Origin: Megachile rotundata
Taxonomy: Eukaryota > Arthropoda > Insecta > Hymenoptera > Megachilidae
Assembly (NCBI RefSeq): GCF_050947335.1
Contig: NW_027473742.1
Span: 62,001-126,000, forward strand
Length of the DNA stretch: 64,000 bases
Direction: 5' to 3'
The notes under the pieces were generated by a model, which ran no database searches, was not told the DNA's origin, and saw only the letters and a program-made list of their open reading frames with translations. Both the position numbers and the translations under genes were made by a program. Below, piece after piece: positions 44,101-57,366 of this stretch; within the stretch, counting starts at the first letter, position 1, and the number at the start of each line of letters is the position of its first letter.

Positions 44101-46329
44101 ACTATAAGAGTAATAAGTATAGTAAATGTCGTGCTATCGATCATATCTGCATAATATGGTTAATAATATGAGTTAGATTCATAATAATAAGAGTAATAAG
44201 TATAGTAATTGTCGTTCTATCGATCACATAAGCATAATATGGCTAACAATATGAGTTAGATTGATAACAATGAGAGTAATAAGTATAGTAATTGTCGTTC
44301 TATCGATCATATGAGCATAATATGGTTAATAATATGAGTTAGATTGATAATAGTAAGTGTAATGAGTATAGTAATTGTCGTTCTGTCGATCATATAAGCA
44401 TAATATGGCTAATAATATGAGTTAGATTGATAATAATAAGGGAAATGAATATAGTAATTGTCGTTCTATCGATCATATAAGCTTAATATGGCTAATAATA
44501 TGAGTTAGATTGATAATAATAAGAGTAAGGAGTATACTAATTGTAGTTCTATCGATCATATCTGCATATTATGGTTAATAATATGAGTTAGATTGATAAC
44601 AGTTAGTGTAATAAGCATAGTAATTGTCGTTCTATCGATCATATAAGCATAATATGGCTAATAATATGAGTTAGATTGATAATAGTGAGTGTAATAAGTA
44701 TAGTAATTGTCGTTCTATCGATCATATAAGCATAATATGGCTAATAATATGAGTTAAATTGATAATAATAAGAGTAAGGAGTATACTAATTGTAGTTCTA
44801 TCGATCATGTCTGCATAATATGCTTAATAATATGAGTTAGATTGACAACAATAAGAGTAATAAGTATAGTAAATGTCGTGCTATCGATCATATCTGCATA
44901 ATATGGTTAATAATATGAGTTAGATTGATAATAGTGAGTGTAATAAGTATAGTAATTGTCGTTCTGTCGATCATATAAGCATAATATGGCTAATAATATG
45001 AATTAGATTGATAATAATAAGAGAAATGTATATAGTAATTGTCGTTCTATCGATCATATTAGCATAATATGGTTAATAATATGAGCTAGATTGATAATAA
45101 TAAGAGTAATGAGTATAGTAATTGTCGTTCTATCGTTCATATAAGCATAATATGGCTAATAATATGAGTTAGGCTGATGATAATAGGGGTAATGAGTATA
45201 GTAATTGTCGTTCTATCGATCGTATTTGCATAATATGGTTAATAATATGAGTTAGATTGATAACAGTGAGTGTAATAAGTATAGTAATTGTCGTTCTGTC
45301 GATCATATAAGCATAATATAGCTAATAATATGAGTTAGATCGATAATAATAAGAGCAATAAGTGTAGTAAATGTCATGCTATCGATCATATCCGCATAAT
45401 ATGGTCAATAATATGAGTTAGATTGATAATAGTGAGTGTAATAGGTATAGAAATTGTCGTTCTATCGATCATATTAGTATAATATGGTTAATAATATGAG
45501 TTAGATTGATAATAATAAGAGAAATGAGTATAGTCATTGTCGTTCGATCGATCATATAAGCATAATATGGCTAATAATATGAGTAAGATTGATAATAATA
45601 AGAGAAGTGAGTATAGTCATTGTCGTTCGATCGATCATATAAGCATAATATGGCTAATAATATGAGTAAGATTGATAATAATAAGAGAAGTGAGTATAGT
45701 CATTGTCGTTCGATCGATCATATAAGCATAATATGGCTAATAATATGAGTTAGATTGATAATAGTGAGTGTAATAAGTATAGTAATAGTCGTTCTATCGA
45801 TCATATAAGCATAATATGGCTAATAATATGAGTTAAATTGATAATAATAAGAGTAAGGAGTATACTAATTGTAGTTCTATCGATCATGTCTGCATAATAT
45901 GGTTAATAATATGAGTTAGATTGACAACAATAAGAGTAATAAGTATAGTAAATGTCGTTCTATCGATCATATAAGCATAATATGGCTAATAATATGAGTT
46001 AGATTGATAATAATAAGAGAAATGAGTATACTAATTGTAGTTCTATCGATCATATCTGCATAATATGGTTAATAATATGAGTTAGATTGATAACTATAAG
46101 AGTAATAAGTATAGTAAATGTCGTGCTATCGATCATATCTGCATAATATGGTTAATAATATGAGTTAGATTCATAATAATAAGAGTAATAAGTATAGTAA
46201 TTGTCGTTCTATCGATCACATAAGCATAATATGGCTAACAATATGAGTTAGATTGACAACAATAAGAGTAAGAAGTATAGTAAATGTCGTTCTATCGATC
46301 ATATAAGCATAATATGGCTAATAATATGA
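41101..46329 (+). repeat. Long higher-order repeat, unit 1 (63 monomers, 5,229 bp)
   Basis: GTTAGATTGATAATAATAAG followed by AGAAATGAG at 41,101 recurs in the same context at 46,330, 51,807 and 57,367. Unit 1 and unit 2 match at a constant shift of 5,229 from about 41,000 to 44,047. Check points are CGTTCTACCG at 42,221 and 47,450 and ACAATGAGAG at 43,270 and 48,499. The later part matches at other shifts. The unit contains one triplet of CGATCGATC monomers (45,482-45,730) and the CGTTCTACCG pair spaced 7 monomers apart (42,221 and 42,802). Confidence 0.8.
45482..45730 (+). repeat. Triplet of near-identical CGATCGATC monomers
   Basis: Three consecutive monomers carry CGTTCGATCG at 45,541, 45,624 and 45,707 and the word TAGTCATTG, which other monomers lack. 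The second and third also share GAGTAAGATTG and AGAGAAGTGAG. Most of the array alternates unlike monomers, so three like ones in a row point to local single-monomer amplification. The motif adds the palindrome CGATCG (PvuI). A likely ancestor is the pair at about 16,130-16,290, repeated at about 33,725-33,885. Confidence 0.85.
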
Positions 46330-49300
46330 GTTAGATTGATAATAATAAGAGAAATGAGTATACTAATTGTAGTTCTATCGATCATATCTGCATAATATGG
46401 TTAATAATATGAGTTAGATTGATAACTATAAGAGTAATAAGTATAGTAAATGTCGTGCTATCGATCATATCTGCATAATATGGTTAATAATATGAGTTAG
46501 ATTCATAATAATAAGAGTAATAAGTATAGTAATTGTCGTTCTATCGATCACATAAGCATAATATGGCTAACAATATGAGTTAGATTGATAACAATGAGAG
46601 TAATAAGTATAGTAATTGTCGTTCTATCGATCATATGAGCATAATATGGTTAATAATATGAGTTAGATTGATAATAGTAAGTGTAATGAGTATAGTAATT
46701 GTCGTTCTGTCGATCATATAAGCATAATATGGCTAATAATATGAGTTAGATTGATAATAATAAGGGAAATGAATATAGTAATTGTCGTTCTATCGATCAT
46801 ATAAGCTTAATATGGCTAATAATATGAGTTAGATTGATAATAATAAGAGTAAGGAGTATACTAATTGTAGTTCTATCGATCATATCTGCATATTATGGTT
46901 AATAATATGAGTTAGATTGATAACAGTTAGTGTAATAAGTATAGTAATTGTCGTTCTATCGATCATATAAGCATAATATGGCTAATAATATGAGTTAGAT
47001 TGATAATAGTGAGTGTAATAAGTATAGTAATTGTCGTTCTATCGATCATATAAGCATAATATGGCTAATAATATGAGTTAAATTGATAATAATAAGAGTA
47101 AGGAGTATACTAATTGTAGTTCTATCGATCATGTCTGCATAATATGGTTAATAATATGAGTTAGATTGACAACAATAAGAGTAATAAGTATAGTAAATGT
47201 CGTGCTATCGATCATATCTGCATAATATGGTTAATAATATGAGTTACATTGATAATAGTGAGTGTAATAAGTATAGTAATTGTCGTTCTATCGATCATAT
47301 AAGCATAATATGGCTAATAATATGAGTTAGATTGATAATAGTGAGTGTAATAAGTATAGTAATTGTCGTTCTATCGATCACATAAGCATAATATGGCTAA
47401 TGATATGAGTTAGATTGATAATAATAAGAGTAATAGGTATAGTAATTATCGTTCTACCGATCATATAAGCATAATATGGCTAATAATATGAGTTAGATTG
47501 TTAATAATAAGAGTAATAAGTATATTAATTGTCGTCCTATCGATCATATCTGCATAATATGGTTAATAATATGAGTTAGATTGATAATAGTGAGTGTAAT
47601 AAGTATAGTAATTGTCGTTCTATCGATCATATTAGCATAATATGGCTAATAATATGAGTTAGGCTGATAATAATGAGAGTAATAAGTATAGTAATTGTCG
47701 TTCTGTCGATCATATAAGCATAATATGGCTAATAATATGAATTAGATTGATAATAATAAGAGAAATGTATATAGTAATTGTCGTTCTATCGATCATATTA
47801 GCATAATATGGTTAATAATATGAGCTAGATTGATAATAATAAGAGTAATGAGTATAGTAATTGTCGTTCTATCGTTCATATAAGCATAATATGGCTAATA
47901 ATATGAGTTAGGCTGATGATAATAGGGGTAATGAGTATAGTAATTGTCGTTCTATCGATCACATAAGCATAATATGGCTAATGATATGAGTTAGATTGAT
48001 AATAATAAGAGTAATAGGTATAGTAATTATCGTTCTACCGATCATATAAGCATAATATGGCTAATAATATGAGTTAGATTGTTAATAATAAGAGTAATAA
48101 GTATATTAATTGTCGTCCTATCGATCATATAAGCATAATATGGCTAACAATATGAGTTAGATTGATAATAATAAGAGTAATGAGTATAGTAATTGTCGTT
48201 CTATCGATCATATAAGCATAATATGGCTAATAATATGAGTTAGATTGATAATAATAAGAGAAATGAGTATACTAATTGTAGTTCTATCGATCATATCTGC
48301 ATAATATGGTTAATAATATGAGTTAGATTGATAACTATAAGAGTAATAAGTATAGTAAATGTCGTGCTATCGATCATATCTGCATAATATGGTTAATAAT
48401 ATGAGTTAGATTCATAATAATAAGAGTAATAAGTATAGTAATTGTCGTTCTATCGATCACATAAGCATAATATGGCTAACAATATGAGTTAGATTGATAA
48501 CAATGAGAGTAATAAGTATAGTAATTGTCGTTCTATCGATCATATGAGCATAATATGGTTAATAATATGAGTTAGATTGATAATAGTAAGTGTAATGAGT
48601 ATAGTAATTGTCGTTCTGTCGATCATATAAGCATAATATGGCTAATAATATGAGTTGGGCCGATAATAATAAGAGTAATGAGTATAGTAATTGTCGTTCT
48701 ATCGATCATATTTGCATAATATGGTTAATAATATGAGTTAGATTGATAACAGTGAGTGTAATAAGTATAGTAATTGTCGTTCTGTCGATCATATAAGCAT
48801 AATATGGCTAATAATATGAGTTAGATTGATAATAATAAGGGAAATGAATATAGTAATTGTCGTTCTATCGATCATATAAGCTTAATATGGCTAATAATAT
48901 GAGTTAGATTGATAATAATAAGAGTAAGGAGTATACTAATTGTAGTTCTATCGATCATATCTGCATATTATGGTTAATAATATGAGTTAGATTGATAACA
49001 GTTAGTGTAATAAGTATAGTAATTGTCGTTCTATCGATCATATAAGCATAATATGGCTAATAATATGAGTTAGATTGATAATAGTGAGTGTAATAAGTAT
49101 AGTAATTGTCGTTCTATCGATCATATAAGCATAATATGGCTAATAATATGAGTTAAATTGATAATAATAAGAGTAAGGAGTATACTAATTGTAGTTCTAT
49201 CGATCATGTCTGCATAATATGGTTAATAATATGAGTTAGATTGACAACAATAAGAGTAATAAGTATAGTAAATGTCGTGCTATCGATCATATCTGCATAA

Positions 49301-49910
49301 TATGGTTAATAATATGAGTTAGATTGATAATAGTGAGTGTAATAAGTATAGTAATTGTCGTTCTATCGATCATATAAGCATAATATGGCTAATAATATGA
49401 GTTAGATTGATAATAGTGAGTGTAATAAGTATAGTAATTGTCGTTCTATCGATCATATAAGCATAATATGGCTAATAATATGAGTTAAATTGATAATAAT
49501 AAGAGTAAGGAGTATACTAATTGTAGTTCTATCGATCATGTCTGCATAATATGGTTAATAATATGAGTTAGATTGACAACAATAAGAGTAATAAGTATAG
49601 TAAATGTCGTGCTATCGATCATATCTGCATAATATGGTTAATAATATGAGTTAGATTGATAATAGTGAGTGTAATAAGTATAGTAATTGTCGTTCTATCG
49701 ATCATATTAGCATAATATGCCTAATAATATGAGTTAGGCTGATAATAATGAGAGTAATAAGTATAGTAATTGTCGTTCTGTCGATCATATAAGCATAATA
49801 TAGCTAATAATATGAGTTAGATCGATAATAATAAGAGCAATAAGTGTAGTAAATGTCATGCTATCGATCATATCCGCATAATATGGTCAATAATATGAGT
49901 TAGATTGATA

Positions 49911-49992
49911 ATAGTGAGTGTAATAGGTATAGAAATTGTCGTTCTATCGATCATATTAGTATAATATGTTAATAATATGAGTTAGATTGATT
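49911..49992 (+). repeat. 82-bp monomer, G deleted in ATATGGTTAAT
   Basis: At 49,961 the sequence reads ATAATATGTTAATAATATGA where other copies have ATATGGTTAATAATATGA. The sister positions 16 monomers later (51,288) and in unit 3 (about 55,521) keep both G residues, so this deletion is private to this copy and happened after the duplications. Given borders enclose the deletion and are approximate. Confidence 0.88.
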
Positions 49993-50011
49993 ATAATAAG
50001 AGAAATGAGTA

Positions 50012-50211
50012 TAGTCATTGTCGTTCGATCGATCATATAAGCATAATATGGCTAATAATATGAGTAAGATTGATAATAATAAGAGAAGTGAGTATAGTCA
50101 TTGTCGTTCGATCGATCATATAAGCATAATATGGCTAATAATATGAGTAAGATTGATAATAATAAGAGAAGTGAGTATAGTCATTGTCGTTCGATCGATC
50201 ATATAAGCATA
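50012..50211 (+). repeat. Second CGATCGATC triplet
   Basis: CGTTCGATCG occurs at 50,022, 50,105 and 50,188 at 83-base spacing with TAGTCATTG in each monomer. The first monomer has GATTATAATAAG in place of GATAATAATAAG. It sits 4,481 bases after the triplet at 45,541, 54 monomers minus the base lost near 49,969. The coordinates bracket the variable parts of the three monomers. Confidence 0.85.
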
Positions 50212-51339
50212 ATATGGCTAATGATATGAGTTAGATTGATAATAGTGAGTGTAATAAGTATAGTAATAGTCGTTCTATCGATCATATAAGCATAATATGG
50301 CTAATAATATGAGTTAAATTGATAATAATAAGAGTAAGGAGTATACTAATTGTAGTTCTATCGATCATGTCTGCATAATATGGTTAATAATATGAGTTAG
50401 ATTGACAACAATAAGAGTAATAAGTATAGTAAATGTCGTTCTATCGATCATATAAGCATAATATGGCTAATAATATGAGTTAGATTGATAATAATAAGAG
50501 AAATGAGTATACTAATTGTAGTTCTATCGATCATGTCTGCATAATATGGTTAATAATATGAGTTAGATTGACAACAATAAGAGTAATAAGTATAGTAAAT
50601 GTCGTGCTATCGATCATATCTGCATAATATGGTTAATAATATGAGTTAGATTGATAATAGTGAGTGTAATAAGTATAGTAATTGTCGTTCTATCGATCAT
50701 ATAAGCATAATATGGCTAATAATATGAGTTAGATTGATAATAGTGAGTGTAATAAGTATAGTAATTGTCGTTCTATCGATCATATAAGCATAATATGGCT
50801 AATAATATGAGTTAAATTGATAATAATAAGAGTAAGGAGTATACTAATTGTAGTTCTATCGATCATGTCTGCATAATATGGTTAATAATATGAGTTAGAT
50901 TGACAACAATAAGAGTAATAAGTATAGTAAATGTCGTGCTATCGATCATATCTGCATAATATGGTTAATAATATGAGTTAGATTGATAATAGTGAGTGTA
51001 ATAAGTATAGTAATTGTCGTTCTATCGATCATATTAGCATAATATGCCTAATAATATGAGTTAGGCTGATAATAATGAGAGTAATAAGTATAGTAATTGT
51101 CGTTCTGTCGATCATATAAGCATAATATAGCTAATAATATGAGTTAGATCGATAATAATAAGAGCAATAAGTGTAGTAAATGTCATGCTATCGATCATAT
51201 CCGCATAATATGGTCAATAATATGAGTTAGATTGATAATAGTGAGTGTAATAGGTATAGAAATTGTCGTTCTATCGATCATATTAGTATAATATGGTTAA
51301 TAATATGAGTTAGATTGATTATAATAAGAGAAATGAGTA

Positions 51340-51539
51340 TAGTCATTGTCGTTCGATCGATCATATAAGCATAATATGGCTAATAATATGAGTAAGATTG
51401 ATAATAATAAGAGAAGTGAGTATAGTCATTGTCGTTCGATCGATCATATAAGCATAATATGGCTAATAATATGAGTAAGATTGATAATAATAAGAGAAGT
51501 GAGTATAGTCATTGTCGTTCGATCGATCATATAAGCATA
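51340..51539 (+). repeat. Third CGATCGATC triplet
   Basis: CGTTCGATCG occurs at 51,350, 51,433 and 51,516. It lies exactly 1,328 bases (16 monomers) after the previous triplet and shares its GATTATAATAAG first monomer. The two triplets with their intervening monomers therefore form a tandem 16-monomer duplication. Confidence 0.85.
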
Positions 51540-54361
51540 ATATGGCTAATGATATGAGTTAGATTGATAATAGTGAGTGTAATAAGTATAGTAATAGTCG
51601 TTCTATCGATCATATAAGCATAATATGGCTAATAATATGAGTTAAATTGATAATAATAAGAGTAAGGAGTATACTAATTGTAGTTCTATCGATCATGTCT
51701 GCATAATATGGTTAATAATATGAGTTAGATTGACAACAATAAGAGTAATAAGTATAGTAAATGTCGTTCTATCGATCATATAAGCATAATATGGCTAATA
51801 ATATGAGTTAGATTGATAATAATAAGAGAAATGAGTATACTAATTGTAGTTCTATCGATCATATCTGCATAATATGGTTAATAATATGAGTTAGATTGAT
51901 AACTATAAGAGTAATAAGTATAGTAAATGTCGTGCTATCGATCATATCTGCATAATATGGTTAATAATATGAGTTAGATTCATAATAATAAGAGTAATAA
52001 GTATAGTAATTGTCGTTCTATCGATCACATAAGCATAATATGGCTAACAATATGAGTTAGATTGATAACAATGAGAGTAATAAGTATAGTAATTGTCGTT
52101 CTATCGATCATATGAGCATAATATGGTTAATAATATGAGTTAGATTGATAATAGTAAGTGTAATGAGTATAGTAATTGTCGTTCTGTCGATCATATAAGC
52201 ATAATATGGCTAATAATATGAGTTAGATTGATAATAATAAGGGAAATGAATATAGTAATTGTCGTTCTATCGATCATATAAGCTTAATATGGCTAATAAT
52301 ATGAGTTAGATTGATAATAATAAGAGTAAGGAGTATACTAATTGTAGTTCTATCGATCATATCTGCATATTATGGTTAATAATATGAGTTAGATTGATAA
52401 CAGTTAGTGTAATAAGTATAGTAATTGTCGTTCTATCGATCATATAAGCATAATATGGCTAATAATATGAGTTAGATTGATAATAGTGAGTGTAAGAAGT
52501 ATAGTAATTGTCGTTCTATCGATCATATAAGCATAATATGGCTAATAATATGAGTTAAATTGATAATAATAAGAGTAAGGAGTATACTAATTGTAGTTCT
52601 ATCGATCATGTCTGCATAATATGGTTAATAATATGAGTTAGATTGACAACAATAAGAGTAATAAGTATAGTAAATGTCGTGCTATCGATCATATCTGCAT
52701 AATATGGTTAATAATATGAGTTAGATTGATAATAGTGAGTGTAATAAGTATAGTAATTGTCGTTCTATCGATCATATAAGCATAATATGGCTAATAATAT
52801 GAGTTAGATTGATAATAGTGAGTGTAATAAGTATAGTAATTGTCGTTCTATCGATCACATAAGCATAATATGGCTAATGATATGAGTTAGATTGATAATA
52901 ATAAGAGTAATAGGTATAGTAATTATCGTTCTACCGATCATATAAGCATAATATGGCTAATAATATGAGTTAGATTGTTAATAATAAGAGTAATAAGTAT
53001 ATTAATTGTCGTCCTATCGATCATATCTGCATAATATGGTTAATAATATGAGTTAGATTGATAATAGTGAGTGTAATAAGTATAGTAATTGTCGTTCTAT
53101 CGATCATATTAGCATAATATGGCTAATAATATGAGTTAGGCTGATAATAATGAGAGTAATAAGTATAGTAATTGTCGTTCTGTCGATCATATAAGCATAA
53201 TATGGTTAATAATATGAGCTAGATTGATAATAATAAGAGTAATGAGTATAGTAATTGTCGTTCTATCGTTCATATAAGCATAATATGGCTAATAATATGA
53301 GTTAGGCTGATGATAATAGGGGTAATGAGTATAGTAATTGTCGTTCTATCGATCACATAAGCATAATATGGCTAATGATATGAGTTAGATTGATAATAAT
53401 AAGAGTAATAGGTATAGTAATTATCGTTCTACCGATCATATAAGCATAATATGGCTAATAATATGAGTTAGATTGTTAATAATGAGAGTAATAAGTATAT
53501 TAATTGTCGTCCTATCGATCATATAAGCATAATATGGCTAACAATATGAGTTAGATTGATAATAATAAGAGTAATGAGTATAGTAATTGTCGTTCTATCG
53601 ATCATATAAGCATAATATGGCTAATAATATGAGTTAGATTGATAATAATAAGAGAAATGAGTATAGTAATTGTCGTTCTATCGATCGTATTTGCATAATA
53701 TGGTTAATAATATGAGTTAGATTGATAACAGTGAGTGTAATAAGTATAGTAATTGTCGTTCTGTCGATCATATAAGCATAATATAGCTAATAATATGAGT
53801 TAGATCGATAATAATAAGAGCAATAAGTGTAGTAAATGTCATGCTATCGATCATATCCGCATAATATGGTCAATAATATGAGTTAGATTGATAACTATAA
53901 GAGTAATAAGTATAGTAAATGTCGTGCTATCGATCATATCTGCATAATATGGTTAATAATATGAGTTAGATTCATAATAATAAGAGTAATAAGTATAGTA
54001 ATTGTCGTTCTATCGATCACATAAGCATAATATGGCTAACAATATGAGTTAGATTGATAACAATGAGAGTAATAAGTATAGTAATTGTCGTTCTATCGAT
54101 CATATGAGCATAATATGGTTAATAATATGAGTTAGATTGATAATAGTAAGTGTAATGAGTATAGTAATTGTCGTTCTGTCGATCATATAAGCATAATATG
54201 GCTAATAATATGAGTTGGGCCGATAATAATAAGAGTAATGAGTATAGTAATTGTCGTTCTATCGATCATATTTGCATAATATGGTTAATAATATGAGTTA
54301 GATTGATAACAGTGAGTGTAATAAGTATAGTAATTGTCGTTCTGTCGATCATATAAGCATA

Positions 54362-54443
54362 ATATGGCTAATAATATGAGTTAGATTGATAATAATAAGG
54401 AAATGAATATAGTAATTGTCGTTCTATCGATCATATAAGCTTA
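54362..54443 (+). repeat. 82-bp monomer, G deleted in AAGGGAAATG
   Basis: At 54,397 the sequence reads AAGGAAATGAAT; every other monomer of this HindIII-type variant reads AAGGGAAATGAAT. The homologous monomer in unit 2 (about 48,838) is intact, so the loss is private to this copy. It could be a real deletion in a run of G or a homopolymer read error. Borders are approximate. Confidence 0.85.
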
Positions 54444-55571
54444 ATATGGCTAATAATATGAGTTAGATTGATAATAATAAGAGTAAGGAGTATACTAATT
54501 GTAGTTCTATCGATCATATCTGCATATTATGGTTAATAATATGAGTTAGATTGATAACAGTTAGTGTAATAAGTATAGTAATTGTCGTTCTATCGATCAT
54601 ATAAGCATAATATGGCTAATAATATGAGTTAGATTGATAATAGTGAGTGTAATAAGTATAGTAATTGTCGTTCTATCGATCATATAAGCATAATATGGCT
54701 AATAATATGAGTTAAATTGATAATAATAAGAGTAAGGAGTATACTAATTGTAGTTCTATCGATCATGTCTGCATAATATGGTTAATAATATGAGTTAGAT
54801 TGACAACAATAAGAGTAATAAGTATAGTAAATGTCGTGCTATCGATCATATCTGCATAATATGGTTAATAATATGAGTTAGATTGATAATAGTGAGTGTA
54901 ATAAGTATAGTAATTGTCGTTCTATCGATCATATAAGCATAATATGGCTAATAATATGAGTTAGATTGATAATAGTGAGTGTAATAAGTATAGTAATTGT
55001 CGTTCTATCGATCATATAAGCATAATATGGCTAATAATATGAGTTAAATTGATAATAATAAGAGTAAGGAGTATACTAATTGTAGTTCTATCGATCATGT
55101 CTGCATAATATGGTTAATAATATGAGTTAGATTGACAACAATAAGAGTAATAAGTATAGTAAATGTCGTGCTATCGATCATATCTGCATAATATGGTTAA
55201 TAATATGAGTTAGATTGATAATAGTGAGTGTAATAAGTATAGTAATTGTCGTTCTATCGATCATATTAGCATAATATGCCTAATAATATGAGTTAGGCTG
55301 ATAATAATGAGAGTAATAAGTATAGTAATTGTCGTTCTGTCGATCATATAAGCATAATATAGCTAATAATATGAGTTAGATCGATAATAATAAGAGCAAT
55401 AAGTGTAGTAAATGTCATGCTATCGATCATATCCGCATAATATGGTCAATAATATGAGTTAGATTGATAATAGTGAGTGTAATAGGTATAGAAATTGTCG
55501 TTCTATCGATCATATTAGTATAATATGGTTAATAATATGAGTTAGATTGATTATAATAAGAGAAATGAGTA

Positions 55572-55771
55572 TAGTCATTGTCGTTCGATCGATCATATAA
55601 GCATAATATGGCTAATAATATGAGTAAGATTGATAATAATAAGAGAAGTGAGTATAGTCATTGTCGTTCGATCGATCATATAAGCATAATATGGCTAATA
55701 ATATGAGTAAGATTGATAATAATAAGAGAAGTGAGTATAGTCATTGTCGTTCGATCGATCATATAAGCATA
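55572..55771 (+). repeat. Fourth CGATCGATC triplet
   Basis: CGTTCGATCG at 55,582, 55,665 and 55,748. It is the unit-3 counterpart of the triplet at 50,022, 67 monomers downstream, with the same three monomer variants in order. Confidence 0.85.
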
Positions 55772-56899
55772 ATATGGCTAATGATATGAGTTAGATTGAT
55801 AATAGTGAGTGTAATAAGTATAGTAATAGTCGTTCTATCGATCATATAAGCATAATATGGCTAATAATATGAGTTAAATTGATAATAATAAGAGTAAGGA
55901 GTATACTAATTGTAGTTCTATCGATCATGTCTGCATAATATGGTTAATAATATGAGTTAGATTGACAACAATAAGAGTAATAAGTATAGTAAATGTCGTT
56001 CTATCGATCATATAAGCATAATATGGCTAATAATATGAGTTAGATTGATAATAATAAGAGAAATGAGTATACTAATTGTAGTTCTATCGATCATGTCTGC
56101 ATAATATGGTTAATAATATGAGTTAGATTGACAACAATAAGAGTAATAAGTATAGTAAATGTCGTGCTATCGATCATATCTGCATAATATGGTTAATAAT
56201 ATGAGTTAGATTGATAATAGTGAGTGTAATAAGTATAGTAATTGTCGTTCTATCGATCATATAAGCATAATATGGCTAATAATATGAGTTAGATTGATAA
56301 TAGTGAGTGTAATAAGTATAGTAATTGTCGTTCTATCGATCATATAAGCATAATATGGCTAATAATATGAGTTAAATTGATAATAATAAGAGTAAGGAGT
56401 ATACTAATTGTAGTTCTATCGATCATGTCTGCATAATATGGTTAATAATATGAGTTAGATTGACAACAATAAGAGTAATAAGTATAGTAAATGTCGTGCT
56501 ATCGATCATATCTGCATAATATGGTTAATAATATGAGTTAGATTGATAATAGTGAGTGTAATAAGTATAGTAATTGTCGTTCTATCGATCATATTAGCAT
56601 AATATGCCTAATAATATGAGTTAGGCTGATAATAATGAGAGTAATAAGTATAGTAATTGTCGTTCTGTCGATCATATAAGCATAATATAGCTAATAATAT
56701 GAGTTAGATCGATAATAATAAGAGCAATAAGTGTAGTAAATGTCATGCTATCGATCATATCCGCATAATATGGTCAATAATATGAGTTAGATTGATAATA
56801 GTGAGTGTAATAGGTATAGAAATTGTCGTTCTATCGATCATATTAGTATAATATGGTTAATAATATGAGTTAGATTGATTATAATAAGAGAAATGAGTA

Positions 56900-57099
56900 T
56901 AGTCATTGTCGTTCGATCGATCATATAAGCATAATATGGCTAATAATATGAGTAAGATTGATAATAATAAGAGAAGTGAGTATAGTCATTGTCGTTCGAT
57001 CGATCATATAAGCATAATATGGCTAATAATATGAGTAAGATTGATAATAATAAGAGAAGTGAGTATAGTCATTGTCGTTCGATCGATCATATAAGCATA
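56900..57099 (+). repeat. Fifth CGATCGATC triplet
   Basis: CGTTCGATCG at 56,910, 56,993 and 57,076. It lies 1,328 bases after the fourth triplet and is the counterpart of the triplet at 51,350, exactly 5,560 bases upstream. Confidence 0.85.
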
Positions 57100-57366
57100 A
57101 TATGGCTAATGATATGAGTTAGATTGATAATAGTGAGTGTAATAAGTATAGTAATAGTCGTTCTATCGATCATATAAGCATAATATGGCTAATAATATGA
57201 GTTAAATTGATAATAATAAGAGTAAGGAGTATACTAATTGTAGTTCTATCGATCATGTCTGCATAATATGGTTAATAATATGAGTTAGATTGACAACAAT
57301 AAGAGTAATAAGTATAGTAAATGTCGTTCTATCGATCATATAAGCATAATATGGCTAATAATATGA

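Larger units (their letters stand above)
46330..51806 (+). repeat. Long higher-order repeat, unit 2 (66 monomers, 5,477 bp)
   Basis: Runs from the AGAAATGAG start at 46,330 to the next one at 51,807: 66 monomers minus one base, the base being lost near 49,969. Its first part copies unit 1 (shift 5,229). From about 48,315 it is the source of, or sister to, the sequence at 53,875 onward (shift 5,560). It carries two CGATCGATC triplets, starting at CGTTCG 50,022 and 51,350, which are 16 monomers (1,328 bp) apart. Unit 1 has only one triplet, so a 16-monomer segment was doubled inside this unit. Confidence 0.8.
51807..57366 (+). repeat. Long higher-order repeat, unit 3 (67 monomers, 5,560 bp)
   Basis: Runs from 51,807 to 57,367: 67 monomers minus the base lost near 54,400. 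From about 53,875 it matches 48,315 onward at shift 5,560, and the match continues through unit 4 to the gap. It too has two CGATCGATC triplets, at 55,582 and 56,910, again 1,328 bases apart. The CGTTCTACCG pair is at 52,927 and 53,425, six monomers apart instead of seven as in units 1 and 2. One monomer of the GAAATGTATATAG type has been lost there. Confidence 0.8.
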
